From positions 558,001-622,000 of the forward strand of contig NZ_JIAC01000001.1 of NCBI RefSeq assembly GCF_000687995.1: a stretch of DNA of 64,000 nt, written 5' to 3'. The position numbers were made by a program, and so were the translations under genes. This DNA is from Selenomonas ruminantium AC2024 (GTDB taxonomy: Bacteria; Bacillota; Negativicutes; Selenomonadales; Selenomonadaceae). Under the pieces are notes generated by a model that saw nothing but the letters and a program-made list of their open reading frames with translations, was not told where the DNA came from and ran no database searches. Of the stretch, positions 24,666 to 33,572 are shown in pieces. Every line of letters starts with the position of its first letter. Within the stretch, counting starts at the first letter, position 1.

Positions 24666-26654
24666 ATGAAATTTCTGGATTATATTCGCAATCTATTTAC
24701 GAAAAAACAGGAGCAGGCATTGCCTGCTCCTGCTTCACGCAGTGCTACCCCGCTGGACCGGCAGATTGAGGCCCTTTACGCCATTTTGGTAGACGTTATG
24801 GGCACGGAAAAACTGGTGATTCAGGCCGGGAAGATGAAGGCACTGGACCTCATGCGCTCCGCAGACCCCTGTGAACGGGTACTGGCCCTGCAGCGCATCT
24901 TAGGGGAAGACCCGCTGATTAATCCTGCGCCCAAGCCAGAACAGGTGCCCGCCATTATGGATGCCCTGTCCGAGCGGGTGGCGGACATTGTGGCCCGCCG
25001 CAATGTGGAAGACAGCATTGAGAAGAAGGTCAATGAAAAACTCGAAAAAGATCACGCCGATTATGTGAACGATATCCGCCAACAGGTCATAAAGGACGAA
25101 AAAGGCGGCAATGAAAGTCCGCAGGACAAGGAAAAGCGGGAGAAACTGGAAAAGCTGGAAACGATTAAGCTGACCCAGTCCATTATGGAACTTCTGCGCC
25201 CGCAGGATTTCTCGGAAATTGTCGGTCAGGAGCGGGCGGTTAAGTCGCTGATGGCTAAACTCAGCTCCCCTTATCCCCAGCATCTGCTGCTTTACGGCCC
25301 TCCCGGCGTGGGCAAGACTACAGCAGCACGATTGGTGCTGGAAGCGGCTAAGAAAAAGGCCGTATCACCTTTCGGCGAGGAAGCGCCCTTTGTGGAGACG
25401 GACGGCACAACCTTGCGTTGGGACCCGCGGGATATTACGAATCCTTTGTTGGGTTCCGTTCATGACCCCATCTATCAAGGCGCGCAGAAGACGCTGGCGG
25501 ACAGCGGCATTCCCGAACCGAAGCCGGGCCTTGTTACAGACGCCCACGGCGGCATCTTGTTTATCGATGAAATCGGTGAAATGGATGAAATGCTGCAGAA
25601 CAAACTGCTAAAGGTGCTTGAAGACAAGCGGGCCTATTTCGAGTCGGCTTACTATGACCCCACAGATAAGAAGGTGCCGCCCTATATCAAGAAGCTCTTT
25701 GAGGAAGGGGCACCGGCAGATTTTGTGCTGATTGGCGCCACCACCCGGGATGCAGGCCATATCAATCCGGCGCTGCGCTCCCGCTGTGCGGAAATCTACT
25801 TCGAACCGCTGACGCCGAAGCACATTCAGCAGATTGTGCGCAATGCGGCAGAAAAGCTCAAGGTTACGGTCAGTGATGAAGTGACGGCCTTAATCAGCGA
25901 GTACACCATCGAGGGCCGCAAGGCCATCAACATCCTGGCTGACGCTTACAGTCTGGCCTTGGAACGCCGCGGCGTTGGGGACGAGTTCAAGGTGGAGGAT
26001 TTGGGCACGGAAAATGGCCCGCAGGTAGAAATCACCAAGGCGGACATCTACGAGGTGACTCAGGTCAGCCGTTTGACACCATACGTCACCAAGAAGGCTT
26101 CGGATAATGCCCTCCAGGGCCATATCTTCGGCCTGGGGGTAGCAGGCTTCTTAGGCTCGGCCATCGAGATTGAAGCAGTGGCTTTTCCGGCCAAGGAAAA
26201 GGGCAAGGGCACGGTGCGCTTCAATGAAACCGCCGGTTCCATGGCCAAGGATTCCGTGTTCAATGCAGCTTCGGTGATGCGTCAGCTCACCGGCAAGGAT
26301 TTGCATGATTATGATGTGCATATCAATGTGATTGGTGGCGGCAATATTGACGGCCCCAGCGCAGGTACGGCAATACTGGCGGTTATCACCAGTGCCGTAA
26401 CCGGCCGCAAAATCCGTCAGGATGTGGCGGTAACCGGCGAAATTTCTTTGGCAGGCCGGGTGCGCCCGGTTGGCGGCGTCTTTGAAAAGGCTTATGGGGC
26501 CAAACAGGCGGGAATTAAAACCCTGGTAATCCCCAAGGAAAACAGCAAGGATATTCCGCAGGAGCATTTGGGACTGGACATTCATCCTGTGGATACTGCG
26601 GAAGAAGCCTTTAAGTATATCTTTGCGCCGGAAATGGAGAAGGAAGAGGAGTAA
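24666..26654 (+). CDS. lonC: LonC-type ATP-dependent protease
   Basis: The 662-residue protein has a unique N-terminal region with a coiled, highly charged segment (about 115-170), an AAA+ module (Walker A GPPGVGKTT near 211; Walker B ILFIDEIGEMD near 297, with an insertion before it) and a C-terminal Lon protease domain. The catalytic pair is the Ser in GPSAGTA near 564 and the Lys in GGVFEK near 608. The LAN substrate-binding domain of LonA is missing, as in LonC/LonB-like forms. It starts one base after the rplI stop and is followed 4 bases later by dnaB, so it is part of the replication/translation cluster. Confidence 0.88.
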   Translation: MKFLDYIRNLFTKKQEQALPAPASRSATPLDRQIEALYAILVDVMGTEKLVIQAGKMKALDLMRSADPCERVLALQRILGEDPLINPAPKPEQVPAIMDALSERVADIVARRNVEDSIEKKVNEKLEKDHADYVNDIRQQVIKDEKGGNESPQDKEKREKLEKLETIKLTQSIMELLRPQDFSEIVGQERAVKSLMAKLSSPYPQHLLLYGPPGVGKTTAARLVLEAAKKKAVSPFGEEAPFVETDGTTLRWDPRDITNPLLGSVHDPIYQGAQKTLADSGIPEPKPGLVTDAHGGILFIDEIGEMDEMLQNKLLKVLEDKRAYFESAYYDPTDKKVPPYIKKLFEEGAPADFVLIGATTRDAGHINPALRSRCAEIYFEPLTPKHIQQIVRNAAEKLKVTVSDEVTALISEYTIEGRKAINILADAYSLALERRGVGDEFKVEDLGTENGPQVEITKADIYEVTQVSRLTPYVTKKASDNALQGHIFGLGVAGFLGSAIEIEAVAFPAKEKGKGTVRFNETAGSMAKDSVFNAASVMRQLTGKDLHDYDVHINVIGGGNIDGPSAGTAILAVITSAVTGRKIRQDVAVTGEISLAGRVRPVGGVFEKAYGAKQAGIKTLVIPKENSKDIPQEHLGLDIHPVDTAEEAFKYIFAPEMEKEEE

Positions 26655-26658
26655 GAAA

Positions 26659-27987
26659 ATGGCATTGCCAGAACGTGTACCACCCCAGAACATTGAAGCC
26701 GAACAGGCGGTTTTGGGGGCCATGCTCATAAAGAAAGAAGCCATCATTGAGGTGCAGGAAATCCTGCGCCCGGATGACTTTTACCGGGAAACCCACCGCA
26801 TTATCTACGAGGCCATGGTGCGTCTGCAGAATAATGATGAAGCGGTGGATTTGGTAACCTTGACGGAGGAACTGCGGAAAACCGATATGCTCGACAAGGT
26901 GGGCGGCCTTGGCTTTATCACCCAGCTGGCCAATATCGTGGCCACGGCGGCCAATGTCAGCTACCACGCTAAAATCGTCAAGGAAAAGGCAGAGCTCAGA
27001 AACCTTATCAACGTGGCCACGGAAATTGCGGGCAAGGCTTATGAGGACAGCGATGAAGTCGAAAACATCATGGACGAGGCGGAGAAGAAGATTCTCGCCG
27101 TGGCCAGCCGCCAGGGGGGCGGGGCTTTTGAGTCCATGAAGAATATCGTCATGCGCACCTTTGAGCGCATCAATGTGCTCTATGAATCCAAGGGCGGGCT
27201 TACGGGCCTGAGTTCCGGGTTTAAGGATTTGGACAAGTTGACGGCGGGGCTGCAGAAGTCGGACCTCATCTTAGTGGCGGCTCGTCCTTCCATGGGTAAG
27301 ACGGCCTTCACGCTGAATATTGCGAGCTATGTTGGTCTGCATGGCGGTAATGTGGCGTTTTTCTCGCTCGAAATGAGCAAGGAGCAGCTCATGCAGCGTA
27401 TGCTCTGCTCCGAAGGCGGCATCGATGCGTCAAGACTCCGCACCGGCCAGCTCGACGAGGTGGAATGGAATAAGCTCGTCGGCGTGGCCGACCGTATGAG
27501 CCGGGCGCCTATCTATATTGATGATACGGCAGGCATCACGGTTATGGAATTGCGCTCTAAGGCGCGGCGCCTCAAGGCGGAGCATGGCCTTGACCTCATC
27601 ATCATCGACTATCTGCAGCTGATGCAGGGGCGGGCCAGCAAGAACAGCGACAACCGCCAGCAGGAAATCTCCGAGATTTCCCGCTCGCTCAAAGCCCTGG
27701 CGCGTGAACTCGATGTGCCGGTTATCGCGCTCTCCCAGCTCTCCCGTTCTGTGGAAAGCCGACAGATTAAAAAGCCGATGCTTTCCGACTTGCGTGAATC
27801 CGGGTCGTTGGAGCAGGATGCGGATATTGTTATGTTCCTCTATCGCGAAGATTACTACGATAAGGATACGGAGAACAAGAACATCACCGAAATCATCGTG
27901 GCGAAACATCGTAACGGCCCGGTCGATAGCGTGCAGTTGTTCTTCCAGAAGGAATATACCAAGTTCCGGGATTTACTTGTACAGTAG
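26659..27987 (+). CDS. dnaB: Replicative DNA helicase
   Basis: The 442-residue product has the DnaB N-terminal domain (PPQNIEAEQAVLGAML), linker, and RecA-like ATPase: AARPSMGKTAFTLNIA, FFSLEMSKEQL, IIIDYLQLMQG, ALSQLSRSVE and SGSLEQDADIVMFLYR. It unwinds the fork as a hexamer. The ATG at 26659 follows GAGGAG in the lonC tail; upstream in-frame codons cross that gene. The gene matches B. subtilis dnaC by position after rplI. It ends before the palindrome and terminator at 28007-28209. Confidence 0.95.
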   Translation: MALPERVPPQNIEAEQAVLGAMLIKKEAIIEVQEILRPDDFYRETHRIIYEAMVRLQNNDEAVDLVTLTEELRKTDMLDKVGGLGFITQLANIVATAANVSYHAKIVKEKAELRNLINVATEIAGKAYEDSDEVENIMDEAEKKILAVASRQGGGAFESMKNIVMRTFERINVLYESKGGLTGLSSGFKDLDKLTAGLQKSDLILVAARPSMGKTAFTLNIASYVGLHGGNVAFFSLEMSKEQLMQRMLCSEGGIDASRLRTGQLDEVEWNKLVGVADRMSRAPIYIDDTAGITVMELRSKARRLKAEHGLDLIIIDYLQLMQGRASKNSDNRQQEISEISRSLKALARELDVPVIALSQLSRSVESRQIKKPMLSDLRESGSLEQDADIVMFLYREDYYDKDTENKNITEIIVAKHRNGPVDSVQLFFQKEYTKFRDLLVQ

Positions 27988-28006
27988 AAGATTGTTTAGT
28001 TCGAGA

Positions 28007-28209
28007 CTGGCGGGGTGGATGGTGGTTGTTCACGCTGCGCTAAGACATCTGGCTAAAAATCATTTTTGCCTTTTATAAAACTCAAAGCACTTAAACTCAC
28101 TGCGTTCAGACAAAAGTGCTTTGAGTTTTTTTGTATGTGGGCAAAAATTATTTTCTTTACGCCAACTGTCAAACGCTGCGCTTAGAACAACCACTAACCG
28201 CCTCGCCAG
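28007..28209. repeat. Large imperfect palindrome (about 200 bp) between dnaB and the accessory island
   Basis: Outer arms of about 65-70 bases (28007-28070 and 28140-28209) share CTGGCG, TGGTGGTTGTTC/AGTGGTTGTTC and an ATTTTTGCC end with mismatches. The centre holds a perfect intrinsic terminator. It has no ORF. The build is that of a MITE-like insertion or a large transcription-barrier structure. Confidence 0.55.
28077..28132 (+). terminator. Terminator of the dnaB cluster
   Basis: AAAACTCAAAGCACTT (28077-28092) pairs with AAGTGCTTTGAGTTTT (from 28114), followed by T-rich sequence. The complement also ends in T, so it may work both ways. Confidence 0.8.
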
Positions 28210-28301
28210 AAGCTATTGCATATAAGCAATGATAGAGGAAAAATTTTTATCAATGTCGAAGTATTCGAATATGAGATTCTATTAGAAAGTGGGCGGCGTA
28301 T

Positions 28302-30830
28302 ATGAGTTATGCGGGAAAATGGGACTATACAATCAATACAACTAAGTCAAAGTCAGATGGAAGAAAGCTGATGATGCCTCATCAACAGGAGGCTGTAAAT
28401 GCGCTAAATGCGTATTATGATTTGTCAGGTAACTGTACGAAAGAACAAAGTGGTTTACTCATAATGCCAACAGGAAGTGGGAAAACATTTACGACAATTA
28501 CATGGCTTATGGAAAGTGTTATCCCTGCAGGGTATCGTGTTATCTGGTTTGCACATCGGCAGGAATTGGTGGGACAGGCATTGAAGGAATTTTGCCGTGT
28601 AGCTCCAATACTTTCAGAACATGGAATAAAGAAAATAAAGATCCTGCCAATATCTGGTCAACATGCTGGAATGTCGCAATCATCAGGCTATGATATAAAT
28701 GTTTGTTCTATAATGTCCGTAGCTACCAGAAACGGTATGCGATTCATTCGGAGGATGCTGGGGACGCCAGGAGCTAGAAAAGTAGTTGTTGTCATTGATG
28801 AGGCTCACCATGCTCCAATGCAGTCATATCAGAATGTGCTAGAGAAAATTCGTCATATTAATCCTGCCATGATATTGCTGGGGCTAACTGCTACGCCAAA
28901 ACGCTTACAAGATAATCAGGTGCTTATGAAGATGTTTAATGTAGAGGAAAATCGGGAGAAATATGGAAAGGGGTTTATTTACGAGGTTTCCTTACAACAC
29001 TTAATACAATACGAATATTTAGCTACACCACGTTATATACCAGTCAATACAGAGATTCATGGTGATAAAGTATATAATATTGATGAAAAAAATATCAAGT
29101 TTTTCGAGCAATTCGGTGAATTGCCTGAAGCTGTTTTTGATAGAATAGCTTGTAATGTAGCTAGGAATAAATGTATAGTAAATCATTATTTGGATAATCG
29201 TAAAAAATATGGGAAAACTATAATCTTTGCAATCAATAAGAATCATGCGGAAGAACTATATGATATTTTTTCTACAGCAGGAATTGCCTGTGATTATGTA
29301 GTTTCGGGAAAAACTGATAACCATGATGTTATTCAAGCTTTTCGTGAAAATGCATTTGACGTGTTAATTAATGTTCAAATTTTAACGGAAGGAGCTGATG
29401 TACCAGATATACAAACTGCTTTTATGACTAGAGAAACAAATAGTGATTCACTTTTTATGCAAATGATTGGCCGAGCATTAAGAGGCCCTTATGCAGGAGG
29501 AACGAAAGAAGCTTACATTGTCGATTTTCACGATAAATGGGAAATGTTACATTTTTGGTTCAAACCGAAAGACTTGGATGTATTCAAAGATGTGGATGTA
29601 CATGATATTATAGCGGATGATAAAGGATATAATGAAATAAATGATATTGTTGAAGATGAAAATTATGATGAAAATATTGAATTAGAAGATGATGAAAATA
29701 CTGATGATGAGAATACTATCATTCCACTGGATGAATTTGTTGAAATATATCGGAATATAAGCAAAAATATTAAAACTAATTGGGAAGTAATTGAAGATCT
29801 TCCACGATGGCCTGTTGGTTGGTATGCGATTCCAAATAAGTCTGCTGTAATAGTATTAAATGATCAGTTGGAAGCATATCAAGATATGCAGAAGTATCTT
29901 GATGTTCTTTTGGATGAGAATCGTTCTGCTGAATTTATTAAAGACAATTATTTTGCAGAATGTACTCAGCCCTCTAGTGAAGATGTAGATAATTTACTTA
30001 TTTATGCACAAGAGAAAAGAGAGTTGCCGTCGTACTATGAATTGGCAGAAACAGATATTGCTGATCCGCATTTTATGGCGCAGATGGTTTTAGAAAAGTA
30101 TCCTGATTGTGTATATGATTTAAGTGGAAGAGCGATATATTGGCTACAAGAAAAGTATGAATCATCATCAAGAATACAATCCTTGTATCCACAATTTGTT
30201 TCTTACAGACGTGCAGTCGAAAATATATTATCAGCATATAAAAAAGCAGAAATATATAATGAGGATGAAAGGAAAGAATATCATTTAGTAGATGACTATT
30301 ATGATATTGAAGAATTATCCAATGAGATTTATAGTGCGTATCCTTCATTAAAAACGGCAAATGTGATAGCAATTAGTTGGAGCGAACGAGTCGTTAAAAG
30401 CTGGTTAGGGATATGTCATAAATTAAGCTCGGATACTTATAGAATACGTATTAATAAGCTGTTATCTTCGCCGGATGTAAGCCGGGAGGCAATTAAATAT
30501 GTGATTTATCATGAGCTTTTACATGCTAATGGATTATGGGCACATGATGAGAGATTTCGAGACACAGAATGGGAATATCCTAATTCAGACCAGTTGGATG
30601 GGGAATTGGATAGCCTGGCAAACAAGTATAAAATTGATTATAGAGAATTAAAGAAGGGGTATCATAACGTAGGACATAAAGAAAAAGATAAATTAAAATG
30701 TAACAATCATTTTAATCCAGAGGCAGCTGGTGTATTAGCAGGATATAAATACTGTCAAAACTGTGGATATAGACTTCCTGAAAGTGCAAAATTTTGTAAT
30801 AAGTGTGGAAGACCTGCAATTTATGATTGA
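28302..30830 (+). CDS. SF2 DEAH helicase fused to SprT-like metalloprotease domain and zinc ribbon
   Basis: The 842-residue protein has an N-terminal superfamily 2 helicase core: Walker A MPTGSGKTFTT near 56, DEAHHAP at about 166, GLTATP near 196 and QMIGRALRG near 388. A long acidic middle region follows (about 440-620). Near residue 736 a metalloprotease-like YVIYHELLHANG (HExxH) gives a SprT/WLM-type domain, and the C-terminus is a four-Cys zinc ribbon (CQNCG ... CNKCG). It probably acts on DNA or DNA-protein adducts. Base use is strikingly AT-rich: 15 G+C of 60 at 29041-29100, against 36 of 60 at 27541-27600 in dnaB, a sign of transfer. A defence role is plausible but unproven. Confidence 0.75.
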   Translation: MSYAGKWDYTINTTKSKSDGRKLMMPHQQEAVNALNAYYDLSGNCTKEQSGLLIMPTGSGKTFTTITWLMESVIPAGYRVIWFAHRQELVGQALKEFCRVAPILSEHGIKKIKILPISGQHAGMSQSSGYDINVCSIMSVATRNGMRFIRRMLGTPGARKVVVVIDEAHHAPMQSYQNVLEKIRHINPAMILLGLTATPKRLQDNQVLMKMFNVEENREKYGKGFIYEVSLQHLIQYEYLATPRYIPVNTEIHGDKVYNIDEKNIKFFEQFGELPEAVFDRIACNVARNKCIVNHYLDNRKKYGKTIIFAINKNHAEELYDIFSTAGIACDYVVSGKTDNHDVIQAFRENAFDVLINVQILTEGADVPDIQTAFMTRETNSDSLFMQMIGRALRGPYAGGTKEAYIVDFHDKWEMLHFWFKPKDLDVFKDVDVHDIIADDKGYNEINDIVEDENYDENIELEDDENTDDENTIIPLDEFVEIYRNISKNIKTNWEVIEDLPRWPVGWYAIPNKSAVIVLNDQLEAYQDMQKYLDVLLDENRSAEFIKDNYFAECTQPSSEDVDNLLIYAQEKRELPSYYELAETDIADPHFMAQMVLEKYPDCVYDLSGRAIYWLQEKYESSSRIQSLYPQFVSYRRAVENILSAYKKAEIYNEDERKEYHLVDDYYDIEELSNEIYSAYPSLKTANVIAISWSERVVKSWLGICHKLSSDTYRIRINKLLSSPDVSREAIKYVIYHELLHANGLWAHDERFRDTEWEYPNSDQLDGELDSLANKYKIDYRELKKGYHNVGHKEKDKLKCNNHFNPEAAGVLAGYKYCQNCGYRLPESAKFCNKCGRPAIYD

Positions 30831-30875
30831 TTACGAAATCAAATGGCAAAATTAAACTATAAGAAGGTATGTAAA

Positions 30876-31526
30876 ATGAATGTTATTTTTTGTAAGATTA
30901 CTTCCATGAAGTATTACAAAGGGGTTACTTTCTATGACCAACCTTCTAGAGGTGGCAGTTATATTGACGAAAATGGTACAGGTGGAGAGGTGACAAATTT
31001 CTATCCTACGAAAGATGCTGATGGAGAGGAAGTATGCTTTGGGTTTGTGGAACCTAAGCATAATCATGGAGTAACTAATACTATACATTTAGAAAATATT
31101 ACAGGAAATATGGCTGATAAGGAGGCTGAGTATGTAGATGATGTTCTTGTGATATGGTGTGCTACGTTAGATACTCATCATCCCGCAGTGGTTGGATGGT
31201 ATAAAAATTCTACTTTTTATAGAACAATACAAGAAGTAATGATTGATGATTATTACTATCCTTATAATGCGTTAGCTAAGGCTGATGATTGTGTTTTGTT
31301 ACCGAGAAATGAGCGTGATAAGGGGATTTGGAGCATACCAGTATCCAGGTATGATGGCTATGGATTTGGGCAATCTATGATATATTATCCACAGTCAGAT
31401 TTTGATAAACAGAAGGTAAAAAAGATTATTGAGTCTATTGAGTCCTATGCTGGGAATAATTGGTTAAGAGTTTTTAATGAAGACCAAGAACCAAAACCGG
31501 AAAAGAAGTATTTTTGGCAAAAATAG
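30876..31526 (+). CDS. Conserved protein of unknown function in the accessory island
   Basis: The 216-residue product begins MNVIFCKITSMKYYKG and contains VDDVLVIWCAT and VVGWYKNSTFYR. These stretches recall a small uncharacterised family with an EVE/PUA-like reading-module flavour that often occurs near nucleases or helicases; this link is from memory and unverified. The start at 30876 follows AAGAAGG by 9 bases; the ATG at 30843 has no ribosome site. It lies 45 bases behind the helicase gene and shares its AT-rich base use, so they probably form one unit. Confidence 0.6.
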   Translation: MNVIFCKITSMKYYKGVTFYDQPSRGGSYIDENGTGGEVTNFYPTKDADGEEVCFGFVEPKHNHGVTNTIHLENITGNMADKEAEYVDDVLVIWCATLDTHHPAVVGWYKNSTFYRTIQEVMIDDYYYPYNALAKADDCVLLPRNERDKGIWSIPVSRYDGYGFGQSMIYYPQSDFDKQKVKKIIESIESYAGNNWLRVFNEDQEPKPEKKYFWQK

Positions 31527-31649
31527 AGTATGGAAAATGGTTAAGCAATGAATGGTTATTATGATATCGACAAATATATGTTAATAGATTATAATGATTA
31601 AGTTGAGCGTATTTTTAGAGCAGTGTATATTATTCGCACATAAGAGTTG

Positions 31650-33143
31650 ATGAATAGAGGGAAAAAATTGGCAATCCAATCACATATTAATCCTTTCCTT
31701 AATTTGGAGTATATGCAAAATGAAAATGAGAATAAATATTTTGATAGGAAATCTGCAAAAATCAAGCCTGCTGATTTAGCTCCCTTAATATCGGCTTTTG
31801 CAAATGCAGATGGTGGTACGATTGTTATAGGAATTAGTGATAAGAGCCGCAGGTTAGAGGGAATAAATTCTGTAGGTGAAGAGCGTGTGAATGGATTGAT
31901 AGCTGCACGTAAAGATTGTTGTAAGCCTATGCCTCAATGCGATGAAGAATTTTTAGAAATAGAAAATGAAGAGGGGCAGCAGGACAGATTATTATTGCTT
32001 CATGTACAAAAGAGTATAGATCAAATTATCCGTACAAGTGATGACCGTACGTATTTGCGTATAGGAGATAAGACAAAGGAACTTCGTGGCGAAGATTTGA
32101 TAAATCTCGAATATGCTAAAAGCACGCGTCATTTTGAGGACGAAATCAATAGGGATGCGACTTTAGAGGATTTGGATGAGGAGCTGCTTAGGGAATATCG
32201 TCATAGGTTAGATGCAGATGAGTCTACAGATTGGCAAGTGCTGAATGCAAGAGGTTTTATCAAGAAAGTGGACGATAGAGACTATCTGACAAATGCAGCA
32301 GTATTGCTTTTTGCCAGGAATATAGCTAAGTTCTATCCTAATTGCCGTGTGCGCTTTTTGCGTTATGAAGGAGACTCGGCTAAAACAGGAACAAGAATAA
32401 ATATCATTCGAGACAAGAGCATAGAGCTTCCGCTGCTACGGATAATTGATGCAGCAAGGGAGTTCATTGCCACGCAGTTAAGAGAATTTACTATGTTGGA
32501 TGTTAGGGAAGGAAAATTTCGTGTTGTGCCAGAGTACCCTGATTTTGCATGGCTGGAGGGAATTGTAAATGCAGTAACTCACCGTGAATATGCTATGAGT
32601 GGCAATTTTATTAAAGTAAGTATGTATGACGACCGTTTAGAAGTGGAAAGCCCTGGCCGTTTGCCTAATATTGTGACGCTAGAGAATATCAAGGAAACTC
32701 GGTATTCCAGAAATCCGCGGATTTCTCGTGTTATGACGGAATTTGGTTGGGTAAGGGAGCTTAATGAAGGCGTGAACCGTATATACAGTGATATGGCAGA
32801 GTTCTTTTTGGATGAGCCAGTGTACAGCGAAAATGGTGAAACATTGAAATTAGTCTTGAAGAATAATATTGTAATGCGCAGGATGCGTCGAGAATTGTAT
32901 GCACTGAACAATGTAGGTATTTCGGTCTGGAGACAGCTTGACTATATGGAACAGGCTATATTGGCATATATATTAAATCGTGGGAACGCTAGTCGTGCGC
33001 AATTAGCTGCTTATGTTGGAAAGTCAGACAATACAGTAAGAACACGACTGAATAATTTAATGAAGAGAAAGCTGATTAAGTCCAAGGGCAATAAATATGA
33101 CCCAAATCGTACCTATGAAGCTGGTCCGGCAGTAGTGGAATAA
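31650..33143 (+). CDS. AlbA_2/Schlafen-type ATP-binding protein with C-terminal winged helix
   Basis: The 497-residue protein has an N-terminal AlbA_2 domain (FDRKSAKIKP, SAFANADGGTIVIGI), a central region and an HATPase_c_4 ATP-binding part (EGIVNAVTHREY, DDRLEVESPGRLP, RNPRISRVM), then a helix-turn-helix (ASRAQLAAYVGKSDNTVRTR). Proteins of this build are often transcriptional regulators or defence-associated. The 123-base gap before it holds only a 17-codon ORF. The ATG at 31650 has a weak ribosome site; a TTG at 31668 follows AGAGGG by 6 bases and is a fair alternative. Base use is intermediate between the island and the chromosome. Confidence 0.75.
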   Translation: MNRGKKLAIQSHINPFLNLEYMQNENENKYFDRKSAKIKPADLAPLISAFANADGGTIVIGISDKSRRLEGINSVGEERVNGLIAARKDCCKPMPQCDEEFLEIENEEGQQDRLLLLHVQKSIDQIIRTSDDRTYLRIGDKTKELRGEDLINLEYAKSTRHFEDEINRDATLEDLDEELLREYRHRLDADESTDWQVLNARGFIKKVDDRDYLTNAAVLLFARNIAKFYPNCRVRFLRYEGDSAKTGTRINIIRDKSIELPLLRIIDAAREFIATQLREFTMLDVREGKFRVVPEYPDFAWLEGIVNAVTHREYAMSGNFIKVSMYDDRLEVESPGRLPNIVTLENIKETRYSRNPRISRVMTEFGWVRELNEGVNRIYSDMAEFFLDEPVYSENGETLKLVLKNNIVMRRMRRELYALNNVGISVWRQLDYMEQAILAYILNRGNASRAQLAAYVGKSDNTVRTRLNNLMKRKLIKSKGNKYDPNRTYEAGPAVVE

Positions 33144-33163
33144 AGTCCTTTTAGGATAGTGGT

Positions 33164-33298
33164 GATTTTGCGAGGTTATAGGACGATTTTGCGAGGTTGA
33201 CATTAAAGGAAATAGGATAGATCCCTGCAAAGCCTTTATTTTTACGGCGTTTGACACTATTTTTGATTTGCGAGGTTAAGCAGAGGTTTTGCGAGGTT
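33164..33298 (+). repeat. Four direct repeats of TTTGCGAGGTT
   Basis: Copies end at 33177, 33198, 33277 and 33298. They form two pairs, each with a 21-bp period, and the second pair is offset 101 bp from the first. Three copies are preceded by GA. This marks the right side of the AT-rich island. Confidence 0.7.
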
Positions 33299-33324
33299 CT
33301 TGAAAATGAAAGAAAACTAACAGG

Positions 33325-33387
33325 GCCGGAGCGGGGGCAAAAGGAACAGCGGCTTAGCGTAGTCGTGCCTTTTGCCCCCGCTTCGGC
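33325..33387. repeat. Long GC-rich hairpin with 20-bp arms
   Basis: 33325-33344 pairs with 33368-33387 with a single G-T wobble (core GCGGGGGCAAAAGG). No T-run follows, so it is a REP-like palindrome rather than a typical terminator. The rest of 33144-33461 shows no gene. Confidence 0.65.
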
Positions 33388-33461
33388 TGTACATAGTATC
33401 TTATTGTTGAGATGAAAGAGAGACTCTTGACCGATTTTGACGGATTTTTGCAAGTTCAATC

Positions 33462-33490
33462 TTGACAAAGCGATATGGAACTTGTAAACT
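33462..33490 (+). promoter_or_regulatory. Promoter of the sucrose PTS operon
   Basis: Consensus TTGACA at 33462-33467, spacer 17, TAAACT at 33485-33490. Confidence 0.7.
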
Positions 33491-33492
33491 GT

Positions 33493-33516
33493 AAATATGA
33501 AATTGGTTTCATATTT
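33493..33516. promoter_or_regulatory. Palindromic operator for the sucrose genes
   Basis: Perfect 10-bp arms around TTGG; the inner 20 bases read ATATGAAATTGGTTTCATAT. It covers the predicted transcription start (about 33497), the place for a repressor. No repressor gene is adjacent. Confidence 0.6.
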
Positions 33517-33572
33517 TACCCTTGCAGGAATTATATTTTGAAGACGCGAATATTTAGAAGGAGGCATTTCCT

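Noticed and set aside
33164-33298. CRISPR-like array
   Set aside because: Only four 11-14 bp units with unequal spacing (21, 80, 21) and no cas genes.
33151-33567. Minus-strand ORF containing repeated NLAKS residues
   Set aside because: It is only the translation of the TTTGCGAGGTT repeats and the hairpin, with no ribosome site.
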